Origin: Pseudonocardia petroleophila
Lineage (GTDB): Bacteria > Actinomycetota > Actinomycetes > Mycobacteriales > Pseudonocardiaceae
DNA: 64,000 bases
Direction of reading: 5' to 3'
Assembly (NCBI RefSeq): GCF_014235185.1
Contig: NZ_CP060131.1
Location: 3,417,501-3,481,500 of the forward strand
Part shown: piece after piece, positions 18,201 through 27,639 of the stretch
How the letters are laid out: each line of letters starts with the position of its first letter
How positions within the stretch are numbered: the stretch's first letter is position 1
Position numbers and translations under genes: made by a program
The notes under the pieces: model-generated
Database searches by the model: none
The model's input: only the letters and a program-made list of their open reading frames with translations
What the model was told of the DNA's origin: nothing

Positions 18201-19052
18201 GTGTCCGTACCCGGAACGGGGCGTCTGAGCCTCGCGCTCGTGGCCTTCGCCGTCGGCGTGTCCGGCGTCGTGCTGGCCACCGAGGGGGTCACGTTCGGGG
18301 GCCCGGCGCCGACCGTCGCGCTCGCGCCCGTCGTGTCGACCGGGTGCGCGGCCGCCGGGCCCTACGTCGTGCCGGAGCGGGGGAGCGTCGGGCTGCCGCC
18401 GTCGCTGCGGCTGTGCGCGGGCGGCCCGCTCACGGTGACGACGCCCGGGACGGTGCTCGACGGCATGGACCTGCGCGGCGGGGTCGTCGTCGACGCCGCG
18501 GACGTGGTGGTCCGCCGCAGCCGGATCACCGGCGACGGCACGCAGCCCTACGGGATCGTGACGACCGCGGCGGGCTCGGTGCGCATCGAGGACACGACGC
18601 TCACCGGCCGGTTCACCGAGGCCGCCGTCGGCGGGGACCGGTGGACGGCCGAGCGGATCGAGATCGTCGGCGTCGCCGGGGACGGGGCGCACGCCGGGCG
18701 GGGGAGCCGGCTGCGCGCGAGCGTGCTGTCGCGCTTCGCGCCCGGCCAGGGCGTCGACGGGCTGACGGTGACGGGGTCCGACGTCGTCGTGGAGCACTCC
18801 ACCGTCCGGATGGGCGACGGGCACGGCAGCGCGGTCCGGATCGCCCCCGACGGCGCCGGGGGACCGGTCGTCGTGCGCTCCAACGTGCTCGGCGGCGGCG
18901 GGTACACCGTGCACCAGGACGGCGGCCCCGGCGACGACGTGCACGTCGTCGACAACCGCTTCGCGCGCGACGCGGCACGGGCCCCGCTGCGGCTCCCGGC
19001 GAGCGCCGAGGCGGCCGGCAACACCTACGTCGACGGGGTCCCCGTCCGCTGA
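18201..19052 (+). CDS. Secreted right-handed beta-helix protein
   Basis: 283 residues with an N-terminal signal or anchor (LSLALVAFAVGVSGVVLA). The rest is short repeating strands of the parallel beta-helix type: VVVDAADVVVRRSRITGDG, then VRIEDTTLTGRF, GLTVTGSDVVVEHSTVRMG, and VVVRSNVLGG. Such folds occur in polysaccharide-acting and surface proteins; no catalytic motif is visible, so the substrate cannot be named. GTG 18201. Confidence 0.78.
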   Translation: MSVPGTGRLSLALVAFAVGVSGVVLATEGVTFGGPAPTVALAPVVSTGCAAAGPYVVPERGSVGLPPSLRLCAGGPLTVTTPGTVLDGMDLRGGVVVDAADVVVRRSRITGDGTQPYGIVTTAAGSVRIEDTTLTGRFTEAAVGGDRWTAERIEIVGVAGDGAHAGRGSRLRASVLSRFAPGQGVDGLTVTGSDVVVEHSTVRMGDGHGSAVRIAPDGAGGPVVVRSNVLGGGGYTVHQDGGPGDDVHVVDNRFARDAARAPLRLPASAEAAGNTYVDGVPVR

Positions 19053-19248
19053 GCGACGGACCGGCGGCGCACTGCGCGGCGACACGCCCGGCTGTCCTGC
19101 AGTGGTGGCGGCGGCGGCCCGGAACGGGCAGACTCGCGCCCAACATCACCGAGCCCGGGCCAGGTACCCGGACAAACGAGACGCAGCAGGCGCGCCACGA
19201 CGCGAGGACGTAGGGGAAGACGATCCTCGTCGACGTTGGAGGTCTGCA

Positions 19249-19737
19249 GTGAATGCACGCGGCGTGGTCTTCGTCCACTCGTCGCCGACTGCGGTCTGCC
19301 CGCACGTCGAGTGGGCGATCTCTGGCGTGCTCGCGACCAAGGTGTCGCTGCACTGGACACCCCAGCCGGCGGTGCACGGTCAGCTCCGTGCCGAGTGCAC
19401 CTGGAGCGGCCCCGCCGGCAGCGGCGGCGCGATCGCCGGTGCCCTGCGGGCCTGGTCGATGCTCCGCTTCGAGGTGACCGAGGAGCCCACCCCCGGCGTC
19501 GACGGCGAGCGGTTCTGCCACGTCCCCAACCTCGGCCTGTGGAGCGGGCGGACGAGCGCCAACGGCGACATCGTCGTGGCGGAGGACCAGCTGCGGACCC
19601 TGCTCGCGAGCTCCACGAACGGCCAGATCCCCTCGCGGCTGCACGACCTGCTCGGCTCGGCGTGGGACGAGGCGCTGGAGCCCTTCCGGCTCGCCGGCGA
19701 CGGCGCCCCGGTCACCTGGCTGCACCAGGTCGGCTAG
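19249..19737 (+). CDS. DUF3145 family protein
   Basis: 162 residues, beginning MNARGVVFVHSSPTAVCPHVEWAI, the hallmark opening of the actinobacterial DUF3145 family. Trp-rich segments follow (VSLHWTPQPAVHGQL and LRAECTWSGPAGSGGAI). Function unknown; in many actinobacteria it lies next to the fab operon, as here. GTG 19249 is preceded by GGAGG; an upstream extension is low complexity. Confidence 0.88.
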   Translation: MNARGVVFVHSSPTAVCPHVEWAISGVLATKVSLHWTPQPAVHGQLRAECTWSGPAGSGGAIAGALRAWSMLRFEVTEEPTPGVDGERFCHVPNLGLWSGRTSANGDIVVAEDQLRTLLASSTNGQIPSRLHDLLGSAWDEALEPFRLAGDGAPVTWLHQVG

Positions 19738-19784
19738 GGGTTCCCGCGTCGGGGCCGTCGCGGCCGCTGCGGCAGGATGGCCGC

Positions 19785-20333
19785 GTGCGGATCAGGGGCG
19801 GGACGGTGGTGGGGGCGCTGCTCGGCGTCCTGTTCGTCGCCGGGCTCCTGGTCGCGTGGTCCGGGGCCGGGCAGGCCGTGTCGGCGGTGCCGCCGCTGCG
19901 CGCCGCACCCGCCGTGCCGCCGTCCGGCGTGGGCTCGGCGGAGGTGCTGCTCTCGGCCGACGCGCTGGCGCACCCGGCGCACGAGCTGGTCCGCGCCCAG
20001 CTCCAGCGCCACTACGACGCGATCAACGCCAAGGACTACGCGGAGTGGGTCGCCACCGTCGTGCCCGAGCGCAGCGAGGCGCTGCCGGAGGAGGCCTGGC
20101 GGGAGGCCTACGACTCCTCGCAGGACGGCACGATCCGGATCGACCGCATCGACGACCTGGAGGGCGCCCGCGTACTGGTCCGCGTCCGGTTCGTCAGCAT
20201 CCAGGACGTCGAGGACGCCCCGCCGGACGTCCCGGCGCGCCGGATCTGCTGGCGCAGTTCGCTGCCGATGAGCGGCGAACCGCCGCTCATCGAGCAGACC
20301 GGGGCGGGCAGCTCGATCGCCAGCCCCTGCTGA
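19785..20333 (+). CDS. Membrane-anchored extracytoplasmic protein with NTF2-like pattern
   Basis: 182 residues. One N-terminal helix (TVVGALLGVLFVAGLLVAWSG), a Pro-rich spacer, then a domain beginning HYDAINAKDYAEWVATVV. That pattern is common in NTF2/DUF4878-like extracytoplasmic domains. Two late cysteines (RRICWR and the terminal SPC) may form a disulfide. GTG 19785. Converges on fabF with 21 bases between stops. Function not known. Confidence 0.72.
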   Translation: MRIRGGTVVGALLGVLFVAGLLVAWSGAGQAVSAVPPLRAAPAVPPSGVGSAEVLLSADALAHPAHELVRAQLQRHYDAINAKDYAEWVATVVPERSEALPEEAWREAYDSSQDGTIRIDRIDDLEGARVLVRVRFVSIQDVEDAPPDVPARRICWRSSLPMSGEPPLIEQTGAGSSIASPC

Positions 20334-20354
20334 GCGGGTGCCCCCGCGCAGCCG

Positions 20355-21605
20355 CTACCGCACGAACGTGAGCGCCACGTTGTGCCCGCCGAAGCCGAAC
20401 GAGTCGTTGACCGCGGCGGTGATGTCGAGCTTGCGGGGCTCGCCCGCCACCACGTCCAGCTCCACACCCGGGTCGAGGTCGTCGAGGTTGAGGGTGCCGG
20501 GGACGATCCCCTCCTTGATCGAGAGCAGCGTGACGATGCCCTCGACCGCGCCCGCCGCACCGACCAGGTGACCCAGGGCCGACTTCGGCGCGGTGAGCAC
20601 CGGGTGGTCGCCCAGCGCCTTGCGCACCGCGCGGGTCTCGCCCACGTCGCCGGCCACCGTGGAGGTGGCGTGGCAGTTGACGTGCGTGACGTCGGCCGCG
20701 GACACGCCGGCCTTCTCGATCGACCTCGTGATCGCGCGCGCCTGTCCCGTGCCCTCGGGATCCGGGCCGGTGATGTGGTGGGCGTCGGAGGTGATGCCGA
20801 AGCCGGCCAGCTTCCCGTGCACCGTGGCGCCGCGGGCCGCCGCGAACTCGGCGCGCTCCAGGACCATGATGCCCGCGCCCTCGCCGAGCACGAAGCCGTC
20901 GCGGTGCGTGTCGAACGGGCGCGACGCCCGCGTGGGGTCGTCGTTGCGCTGGCTCAGCGTGCGGGCCTGCACGAACCCGGCGACGGTGATGCCGGTGATG
21001 CAGGCCTCCGCGCCACCGGCGACCACGACGTCGACCTCGCCCGCCTGCAGCAGGCGCATGGCCCAGGCCATCGCCTCCGCACCGGACGCGCACGCCGAGA
21101 CCGGCGCGTGCACCCCGCCCTTCGCGCCGAGCTCCAGGCCGACCCAGGCCGCGGGCCCGTTCGGCATGAGCATCGGCACGGTGAGGGGGGAGACCTTGCG
21201 CAGGCCCGGGCCCTCCAGGAGGTCGTCCTGGTCGAGCAGGGTGACCGCGCCGCCGATGCCGGTGCCGATGACGACGGCGAGCCGCTCGGGCTCGACCTCC
21301 GGTGCCCCGGCGTGCGCCCACGCCTCCTTCGCCGCGACCAGCGCGACCTGCTCGCACCGGTCGAGCCGGCGCAGCTGCACGCGCGGGATGACCTCGGAGG
21401 GCTCGACGGCCAGCGGCGCGGCGATCTTCACCGGCAGGTCGTGACGGGTGACCCACTCGTGCTCGTCGTCGTCGATGCGCCGCACGCCGGACTTCCCCGC
21501 GAGCAGCGCCTCCCAGGTGGAGGTGACGTCGCCACCGAGGGGGGTCGTCGCACCGAGACCGGTGACGACGACCTCCACGGGGGACGACGAGGAGGTGCTC
21601 GTCAC
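20355..21605 (-). CDS. fabF: Beta-ketoacyl-ACP synthase II (FabF/KasA type)
   Basis: Elongating condensing enzyme of fatty acid synthase II. 416 residues. The catalytic triad is visible as Cys in VSACASGAEA, His in VNCHATSTVAGD, and His in SALGHLVGAAGA; the C-terminus NDSFGFGGHNVALTF is typical. The GTG start overlaps the acpP stop in GTGA. Last gene of fabD-fabH-acpP-fabF. Only one KAS gene is present, unlike the kasA-kasB pair of mycobacteria, so the order is Streptomyces-like. Confidence 0.95.
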   Translation of the reverse strand: MTSTSSSSPVEVVVTGLGATTPLGGDVTSTWEALLAGKSGVRRIDDDEHEWVTRHDLPVKIAAPLAVEPSEVIPRVQLRRLDRCEQVALVAAKEAWAHAGAPEVEPERLAVVIGTGIGGAVTLLDQDDLLEGPGLRKVSPLTVPMLMPNGPAAWVGLELGAKGGVHAPVSACASGAEAMAWAMRLLQAGEVDVVVAGGAEACITGITVAGFVQARTLSQRNDDPTRASRPFDTHRDGFVLGEGAGIMVLERAEFAAARGATVHGKLAGFGITSDAHHITGPDPEGTGQARAITRSIEKAGVSAADVTHVNCHATSTVAGDVGETRAVRKALGDHPVLTAPKSALGHLVGAAGAVEGIVTLLSIKEGIVPGTLNLDDLDPGVELDVVAGEPRKLDITAAVNDSFGFGGHNVALTFVR

Positions 21606-21844
21606 TGGTTCTTCGCGATGTAGTCCACCGCGTCACCGACCGTCTTCAGCTCGGCCAGCTGGTCGTCCGGGATCTTGACGCCGAACTTGTCCTCGGCCTG
21701 GACGGCGATCTCGACCATCGACAGCGAGTCGATGTCGAGGTCGTCCACGAAGGACTTGTCGGCGGAGACCTCGGAGGTGTCGATGCCGGCGACCTCCTCG
21801 ACGATCTCGGCGAGGCCGGCGAGGATCTCGGTGCTGTCTGCCAC
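21602..21844 (-). CDS. acpP: Acyl carrier protein
   Basis: 80 residues, strongly acidic. The phosphopantetheine attachment serine is S40 in DIDSLSMVEIA. Carries acyl chains among FabD, FabH and FabF, which surround it in the operon. ATG start preceded by AGAAGGAGTT. Its stop overlaps the fabF start by four bases. Confidence 0.96.
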   Translation of the reverse strand: MADSTEILAGLAEIVEEVAGIDTSEVSADKSFVDDLDIDSLSMVEIAVQAEDKFGVKIPDDQLAELKTVGDAVDYIAKNQ

Positions 21845-21889
21845 GTGAACTCCTTCTGGGGGTGGTGGGAAAACTGGGGCCCTGATGGC

Positions 21890-22894
21890 TCAGGGGAACC
21901 GGACGACCTGGCCGGCGAAGGACAGGCCCGCGCCGAAGCCTACGAGCAGCACGGTGTCGCCGGAGCGGACCCGCCCGTCGGCGCGCATGTGGTCCAGGGC
22001 GAGCGGGACGGACGCGGACGAGGTGTTGCCCGAGTGCACGATGTCGTCGGCCACCCGCATGTCCTCGCGGGCGCCCTGCTTGCGCAGCTTCTTGGCCACG
22101 GCCTCGACGATCCGCAGGTTGGCCTGGTGCGGCACGAACACGTCGATGTCGGCGGGGGTGAGCCCGGCCAGCTCGATCGCGCGCAGCGCGACGGGGGCGA
22201 CCTGCGTGGTGGCCCAGCGGAACACCGCCTGGCCCTCCTGGTGCAGCGCACCGCCCGCGCGGGAGCCGTGGCCGTCGAGGATGCGGATGGCCTGGTTCAT
22301 CTCCCCGGCGCTGCCCCACGCGACGGGCCCGACGCCCACCGCGGCGGCGTCGGCGGCCGCGCCGATCACCGCCGCGCCCGCGCCGTCGGCGAAGATGATC
22401 GCCGTGGAGCGGTCGGTCCAGTCCAGCCAGTCCGACAGCTTCTCCGCGCCGATGATCAGCACGTTGCGCGCGGTGCCGCCGCGGACCATGTCGGCGGCCA
22501 TGCCGAGGCCGTAGCAGAACCCGGCGCAGGCCGCGTTGAGGTCGAAGGCGGCGGGGGCGCGGATGCCGATGCGCTCGGCGGTCTGGGCCGCGGCGTTGGG
22601 GATGAAGTTGGGCATCGTGCAGGTGGCGACCAGCACGCCGTCGATCTCCGACGGGTCGAGGCCGGAGTCCTTCACCGCGCGCGCCCCGGCGTCGGAGGCC
22701 ATGTCGACCAGCGAGACGCCCTCGGCGGCGACGCGGCGGGACCGGATGCCGACGCGCTCGCGGATCCACTGGTCGTTGGTGTCGATGCGCTGCGCGAGCT
22801 CGTCGTTGGTGATGACGACCTCGGGCTGGTGGCTGCCCAGGCCCAGCAGGCGGGCGCCGGCGACCGGCTCGGCGAGGCGCAGTACCGGTGTCAT
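21890..22894 (-). CDS. fabH: Beta-ketoacyl-ACP synthase III FabH
   Basis: Initiating condensing enzyme joining an acyl-CoA primer to malonyl-ACP. 334 residues. Catalytic Cys in NAACAGFCYGL, His in FVPHQANLRI, Asn in HSGNTSSAS; WIRERVGIRSR and the C-terminal GFGAGLSFAGQVVR are family-typical. The ATG start overlaps the fabD stop (ATGA). Confidence 0.95.
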   Translation of the reverse strand: MTPVLRLAEPVAGARLLGLGSHQPEVVITNDELAQRIDTNDQWIRERVGIRSRRVAAEGVSLVDMASDAGARAVKDSGLDPSEIDGVLVATCTMPNFIPNAAAQTAERIGIRAPAAFDLNAACAGFCYGLGMAADMVRGGTARNVLIIGAEKLSDWLDWTDRSTAIIFADGAGAAVIGAAADAAAVGVGPVAWGSAGEMNQAIRILDGHGSRAGGALHQEGQAVFRWATTQVAPVALRAIELAGLTPADIDVFVPHQANLRIVEAVAKKLRKQGAREDMRVADDIVHSGNTSSASVPLALDHMRADGRVRSGDTVLLVGFGAGLSFAGQVVRFP

Positions 22895-23799
22895 CGATCG
22901 GCTCCGATCAGCTCGTGCGCCGCGTCGAGGTCCCCGGGGGTCTTGAGCGCGAGCGTGGTGGTGCCCTTCAGCGCGCGCTTCACGAGTCCGGTCAGCGCCC
23001 CCGCCGGCGGCAGCTCGGCCGTGGCGGTGACGCCGAGCTCGCGCAGCGCGTCCATGCAGGCGTCCCACCGTACGGGGCGGGTGACCTGGTCCACCAGGCG
23101 GCGCAGCGCCTCGGCGCCGTCGCCGACCACGGCCCCGTCCGCATTGGACAGCAGGGGGCGGGTCGGGTCGCTCGTCGCGAGGCCCGCGGCGTGGGTGCGC
23201 AGGGCCTCCTGGGCCGGGGCCATGAAGCGGGTGTGGAACGCGCCGGCGACCGGGAGGGCCTTCACCCTGGCCCGCTCGGGCGGGTCCTCGGCGAGCGCGG
23301 ACAGCGCGGCCAGCGGGCCCGCGGCCACGACCTGGCCCGCGCCGTTGATGTTGGCGGGGTCCAGCCCCAGCTCGGCCAGGCGGGCGAGCACGGCGTCGGG
23401 GTCGCCGCCGAGGACGGCGCTCATGCCGGTCGGCTCCAGCGCGCACGCCGCGGCCATCTCCCGGCCGCGCACCGCGGCGAGGGCGACGGCGGCGTCGGGG
23501 GTGATGACCCCGGCGATCGCGAGCGCGGCCAGCTCGCCGACCGAGTGGCCGGCGACGGGTGTGTCGGGCGGCAGGTCGAGGCGGGCGGCGGCGAGCAGTG
23601 CGGCCGCGACGACCAGCGGCTGCGTCACCGCGGTGTCCTTGATCTCGTCGGCCTCGGCGACGGTGCCCAGGCGCACCAGGTCGAGCCCGGCGACGTCGGA
23701 CCACGCGGCCAGCTGCTTCTCGGCGTCGGGGTCGGCCAGCCAGGGGGAGAGCATGCCGGGGGTCTGGGATCCCTGTCCGGGAGCGAGCAGTGCGATCAC
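22891..23799 (-). CDS. fabD: Malonyl-CoA:ACP transacylase FabD
   Basis: Loads malonyl onto ACP. 302 residues. LLAPGQGSQTPGM at the N-terminus, the nucleophile motif GHSVGELAAL, and the late catalytic-His region GAFHTRFMAPAQEAL. GTG start (VIALLAPGQG). First enzyme gene of the fab operon, directly downstream of the FasR-type regulator. Confidence 0.94.
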   Translation of the reverse strand: MIALLAPGQGSQTPGMLSPWLADPDAEKQLAAWSDVAGLDLVRLGTVAEADEIKDTAVTQPLVVAAALLAAARLDLPPDTPVAGHSVGELAALAIAGVITPDAAVALAAVRGREMAAACALEPTGMSAVLGGDPDAVLARLAELGLDPANINGAGQVVAAGPLAALSALAEDPPERARVKALPVAGAFHTRFMAPAQEALRTHAAGLATSDPTRPLLSNADGAVVGDGAEALRRLVDQVTRPVRWDACMDALRELGVTATAELPPAGALTGLVKRALKGTTTLALKTPGDLDAAHELIGADR

Positions 23800-23901
23800 A
23801 GCACGGACCCAACACGTCGCGGGCCCGCCGCGGGCATGCCGCCGGGCACGAACTCTGCGGCGCCGTTGTGTGGGGAACCCACAAACCCGCGCCAGCCGAC
23901 C

Positions 23902-25116
23902 TCACCGGAGTCCATCGCCGACCTGCCGTTCGTTGTAGGGATTCCGCAGCTCATCGGCGTCCAACCTGGCCGCAACGAGCGCCGTCCGCAACACCTGTGC
24001 GTCGCGCGGTTCCGTCGGGACGCGGCCGGTGAGTTCGCTCACCCGGCGCAGCCGGTACCGGACGGTGTTGGGATGGACGAACAGCGCGCGGGCGCACGAC
24101 TCGAGCGCCCCGCCGCCGTCCAGGTACGCCGTCAGGGTGTCCAGCAGCGCGCCGCCCGCGGCGTGCAGCGGAGCGAGGAGGGCGGCCAGGGCGCGGTGGG
24201 CCGCGGCGTCGCCGCACAGCGCCCGCTCGGGCAGCAGGTCGTCGGCGTCGACCGGGCGCGGGGCGTCGGGGCGCCCGGGGGCGGCGCGCAGGCCGGCGAG
24301 GGCCTCCCGGGCGCTGGTGTGCGCGGACCGCAGGTCGGGCACCGGCGGGCCGAGGACGACCGGGCCCGGGCCGAAGTCGTCGACGAGGCGTCCCAGCCCC
24401 CGCACGCCCGGTCCGCGCGACGGGCCGGAGGGCTCGGAGAGCAGCACGATCAGCCGCTGCCCCTGCACCCCGACGAGCACAGAGCGACCGGACCGGTGGG
24501 CGTGGCGGCGCAGCTCCCCGAGCGCCTCCTCGGGGGCCTCGACCGGCGTCGATCCGACGACGACGAGCACTGCGGCCGCCGGGTCGAAGCCGAGCGCGGC
24601 GGCGCGGGAGACCATCGCGTCGTCGGCCTCCCCGCGCACGACGGCGTCGACGACGAGGGCCTCCAGCCGGGCGTCCCACGCGCCGCGGGTCTCGGCCGCG
24701 TTCGCGTAGACCGTGGCCGCCGCGATCGCGATCTCCCGGCCGAACCGCAGTACCCCCTCGACGAGCACGCGGCGCTCGTCGTCGTCGGCGGCGAGCGGGG
24801 GCAGGTGCTGCTCGAACACGTCGGTCGCCACCCGCACCAGCTCCACGGTCTGGCGCAGCGACAGCCGCCGGGCCAGGTCGCGGGGCGCGATCCGGAACGC
24901 CTCCGCGGTGAGCCGGATGCTCTCGCCGGGGCGGGTCAGCCAGGCCGCGAAGTTGCCGACCCCGGTCTGGGTGACGAGCAGGACGCCCGCCCGCTGCTCG
25001 GCGGGCAGGCGCTCGAACCAGTCGAGCCGCTGGTGCATCGCGGCCAGGCAGTCGGCGGCCAGCTCGCCCGAGGCGCGCTCCAGGCGGCGCACGGTCGCGG
25101 CGGACACCGGGCTCAC
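23902..25116 (-). CDS. fasR: PucR-type regulator, FasR-like
   Basis: 404 residues. Long helical N-terminal region, a central GGDEF-like segment, and a C-terminal PucR HTH (ALESCARALFVHPNTVRYRLRRVSELTG). Placement immediately upstream of fabD matches Rv2242 and Streptomyces FasR, which activates the fab operon. Function as fab activator is inferred from family and synteny. GTG 25116 or GTG 25107 may start it. The 102 bases before fabD are the place to look for its operator; no clean palindrome was identified there. Confidence 0.82.
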   Translation of the reverse strand: MSPVSAATVRRLERASGELAADCLAAMHQRLDWFERLPAEQRAGVLLVTQTGVGNFAAWLTRPGESIRLTAEAFRIAPRDLARRLSLRQTVELVRVATDVFEQHLPPLAADDDERRVLVEGVLRFGREIAIAAATVYANAAETRGAWDARLEALVVDAVVRGEADDAMVSRAAALGFDPAAAVLVVVGSTPVEAPEEALGELRRHAHRSGRSVLVGVQGQRLIVLLSEPSGPSRGPGVRGLGRLVDDFGPGPVVLGPPVPDLRSAHTSAREALAGLRAAPGRPDAPRPVDADDLLPERALCGDAAAHRALAALLAPLHAAGGALLDTLTAYLDGGGALESCARALFVHPNTVRYRLRRVSELTGRVPTEPRDAQVLRTALVAARLDADELRNPYNERQVGDGLR

Positions 25117-25146
25117 CGGGGCACGCTACCTCCCGGCCCGCCCCGC

Positions 25147-26682
25147 TCAGTTCACCTGGCGCTCGCGGCCGTCCCAGTAGGCCGCGCGCAGCTTGAACTT
25201 CTGCACCTTGCCCGTGGCGGTGCGGTCCAGCTCGTCGCGGAACTCCACCGAGGTCGGGGCCTTGTAGCGGGCCAGCCGGGACTTGCAGTGCTCGATCAGC
25301 TCGGCCTCGGTCGCCGCCGCACCGGGCGCGAGCACCACCAGCGCCTTGATCGTCTCGCCCCACTTCTCGTCGGGGACGCCGATGACCGCGACCTCCGCGA
25401 CGGCGGGGTGGTGCGCGAGGGTGTCCTCGACCTCGATGGAGGAGACGTTCTCCCCGCCGGTGATGATCACGTCCTTGCGCCGGTCGCTGATCGCGAGGTA
25501 GCCGTCGTCGTCGATCCGGCCGCCGTCACCGGTGTGGAACCACCCGTCGCGCAGCGTCTCGGCGGTCTCCTCCGGCTTGCCGTGGTAGCGCTTGAGCACC
25601 ACGTTGGACCGCGCGAGCACCTCGCCGTCCGGGGCGAGGCCGATCGTGACGCCCAGCGCCGGGGCGCCCGCCCGGCCCAGCTTCGCGGCCCGCTGCTGCG
25701 GGTCGAGGTCGTCCCACTCGGCCCGTCGACGGTTGACGGTCAGCAGCGGCGAGGTCTCGGTCAGGCCGTAGATCTGCAGGAACTCCCAGCCGAGCTCGGT
25801 CTCGACGCGGGCGATGGTGGCCGTCGGCGGCGGGGCGCCCGCGACGACGATCCGCACCCGCCCGCGGCCGGGGATCTCGCCGTCCCAGTCGGCGGCGGCG
25901 GTCAGCACCGCGTTCACCACGGCCGGTGCGGCGCACAGGATCGTGACGCCGTGCTCGTCGACCCGGCGCAGGATCTCCGCGCCGTCGACCTGGCGGAGCA
26001 CGACGTGCCGGGCGCCGACGCCGCTCATCGCGAACGGCATGCCCCAGCCGTTGGCGTGGAACATCGGCAGGGTGTGCAGGTAGACGTCGCGGTCGCCGGC
26101 GCCCACGTGCATCGCGAACGTCACCGCGTTCACCCAGATGTTGCGGTGGGTCAGCTCGACGCCCTTGGGCCGCGCGGTCGTGCCGCTGGTGTAGTTGAGG
26201 GTGGCCGTCGCCTCCTCGTCGGGCTCCCACGGTGCGGGGTCGGCGCCGAACGCGAGCATCTCGCGGTCGCCGTCCTCGCCCAGGACGATCGTGCGGGCGC
26301 ACGGGACGTCCCCGAGGCGCTCGGCCACCTCGGGGTCGAGCAGCAGGACGCTCGCCCCGGAGTCCTCGACGATGTAGGAGATCTCCTCGGTGGAGAGCCG
26401 GAAGTTGACCGGCACCAGCACCCGGCCGTGCCCGGCGACCCCGAAGAAGGAGGTGAGCAGGCGGGCGCTGTTGTGCGACACGATCGCGACCCGCTCGCCG
26501 AAGCCGACGCCCATCCCGTCGAGGGCGGCGGCCTGCGCGCGGGCCAGCTCGCCGATGCGGGCATAGGTCAGGTCGGTCCACGGCGCGGCGGGCTGCACCG
26601 GCTCGTCGACGAATCCGATCCGGTCGCCGTAGACGGTGACGGCGCGGTCGAGGAAGTGCCGGATCTCGAACGGCACGTGCAT
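25147..26682 (-). CDS. Acyl-CoA synthetase (AMP-forming)
   Basis: Activates a carboxylic acid, probably a fatty acid, as acyl-AMP then acyl-CoA. 511 residues. P-loop-like YTSGTTARPKGVE, the A5 region YGLTETSP, the hinge GWFHTGDGGRIDDDGYLAISDRRKD, and the catalytic lysine in TATGKVQKFKLR. ATG 26682 with AGGAGG seven bases upstream. It ends 30 bases before fasR and points the same way, so it may share the fab transcript. Chain-length specificity cannot be read from sequence. Confidence 0.92.
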   Translation of the reverse strand: MHVPFEIRHFLDRAVTVYGDRIGFVDEPVQPAAPWTDLTYARIGELARAQAAALDGMGVGFGERVAIVSHNSARLLTSFFGVAGHGRVLVPVNFRLSTEEISYIVEDSGASVLLLDPEVAERLGDVPCARTIVLGEDGDREMLAFGADPAPWEPDEEATATLNYTSGTTARPKGVELTHRNIWVNAVTFAMHVGAGDRDVYLHTLPMFHANGWGMPFAMSGVGARHVVLRQVDGAEILRRVDEHGVTILCAAPAVVNAVLTAAADWDGEIPGRGRVRIVVAGAPPPTATIARVETELGWEFLQIYGLTETSPLLTVNRRRAEWDDLDPQQRAAKLGRAGAPALGVTIGLAPDGEVLARSNVVLKRYHGKPEETAETLRDGWFHTGDGGRIDDDGYLAISDRRKDVIITGGENVSSIEVEDTLAHHPAVAEVAVIGVPDEKWGETIKALVVLAPGAAATEAELIEHCKSRLARYKAPTSVEFRDELDRTATGKVQKFKLRAAYWDGRERQVN

Positions 26683-26828
26683 GGGGGATCCTCCTGGGAA
26701 TGTCCCGGCGGGGGACCGGGTGTCGACGACCGTGGTCGACTCCCCGGTGCGGCGCAAGGGGTCTCCCCGGACCAGGGAATGCCCGACGGGTCCAGGTCGT
26801 TGACACGGCAACTACTCAGGAGGTCGAC

Positions 26829-27572
26829 ATGTCGCTCACCCCGTCCGTGGACGTCCGCCGCTCCGGCGACCGGTTCGCCACCCGGATCGACTGGCTGGAC
26901 TCGAAGCACAGCTTCTCCTTCGGCCCGCACTACGACCCGGACAACACCCACTTCGGCGTGCTGATGGTGAGCAACGACGACGTGGTGCGCGCGGGGAGCG
27001 GCTTCGACACGCACCCGCACCGCGACATGGAGATCGTCACCTGGGTCCTCGACGGGTCGCTGGTGCACCAGGACTCCACGGGCCACAACGGGCTGATCCA
27101 CCCCGGGCTGGCGCAGCGGATGAGCGCGGGCACGGGGATCCTGCACTCGGAGAAGAACGACGCGGCCGGCGCCACGCAGGACGTGCACTTCGTCCAGATG
27201 TGGGTGGTGCCCGACGAGTCCGGGGTGGCCCCCGGCTACGAGCAGCTCGACATCACCCCGGAGCTGGACGGGGGCGGCCTCGTCGTCGTGGCCTCGGGCA
27301 TGCCGGAGCACGCGGCCGACCGGGCGATCACGATCAGCCAGAAGCACGCGGCGCTCTACGCGGCGCGACCCCCGGCGGGATCGGTCGTCACCCTCCCCAC
27401 GTCACCGCTGGCCCACCTGTTCGTGGCGCGCGGAGCGGTGGAGCTGGAGGGCGTCGGTGTCCTGCACACGGGCGACACGGCCCGGATCACCGCGTCGGAC
27501 GGCCGGCGGCTGACGGCCGGGCCCGACGGGGCCGAGGTGCTCGTGTGGGAGATGCACGCGACCCTCGGCTGA
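26829..27572 (+). CDS. Pirin family protein
   Basis: 247-residue bicupin. The metal site has the histidines of GFDTHPHRDMEIVTW, a later His and Glu in GILHSEKN, and MSAGTG between them. Bacterial pirins have been linked to quercetinase activity and to modulation of pyruvate dehydrogenase; aceE lies only 0.5 kb away, which makes the latter tempting but unproven. ATG 26829 preceded by CAGGAGG. Confidence 0.9.
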   Translation: MSLTPSVDVRRSGDRFATRIDWLDSKHSFSFGPHYDPDNTHFGVLMVSNDDVVRAGSGFDTHPHRDMEIVTWVLDGSLVHQDSTGHNGLIHPGLAQRMSAGTGILHSEKNDAAGATQDVHFVQMWVVPDESGVAPGYEQLDITPELDGGGLVVVASGMPEHAADRAITISQKHAALYAARPPAGSVVTLPTSPLAHLFVARGAVELEGVGVLHTGDTARITASDGRRLTAGPDGAEVLVWEMHATLG

Positions 27573-27581
27573 CGCCGGGGT

Positions 27582-27617
27582 CGTCACGCCGGACGGAGCG
27601 AACCGTCCGGCGTGACG
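27582..27617. terminator. Strong hairpin between pirin and the cold-shock gene
   Basis: Perfect 15-bp stem CGTCACGCCGGACGG / CCGTCCGGCGTGACG with loop AGCGAA, ten bases after the pirin stop and 22 bases before the convergent cold-shock stop. Probably serves both genes. Confidence 0.88.
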
Positions 27618-27639
27618 CCGTGCGGGATGTGGTGTCTGC

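Noticed and set aside
26795..26805. TTGACA as a -35 element for pirin
   Set aside because: Too near the ribosome binding site to leave room for a -10 box and start point.
22888..26964. Very long plus-strand open frame of about 1,350 codons across fabD, fasR and the acyl-CoA ligase
   Set aside because: It is antisense to well-supported minus-strand genes and its translation is Gly/Arg/His-rich low complexity, as expected of high-GC third-codon bias. Similar shadows lie opposite nrdJ, aceE and hflX.
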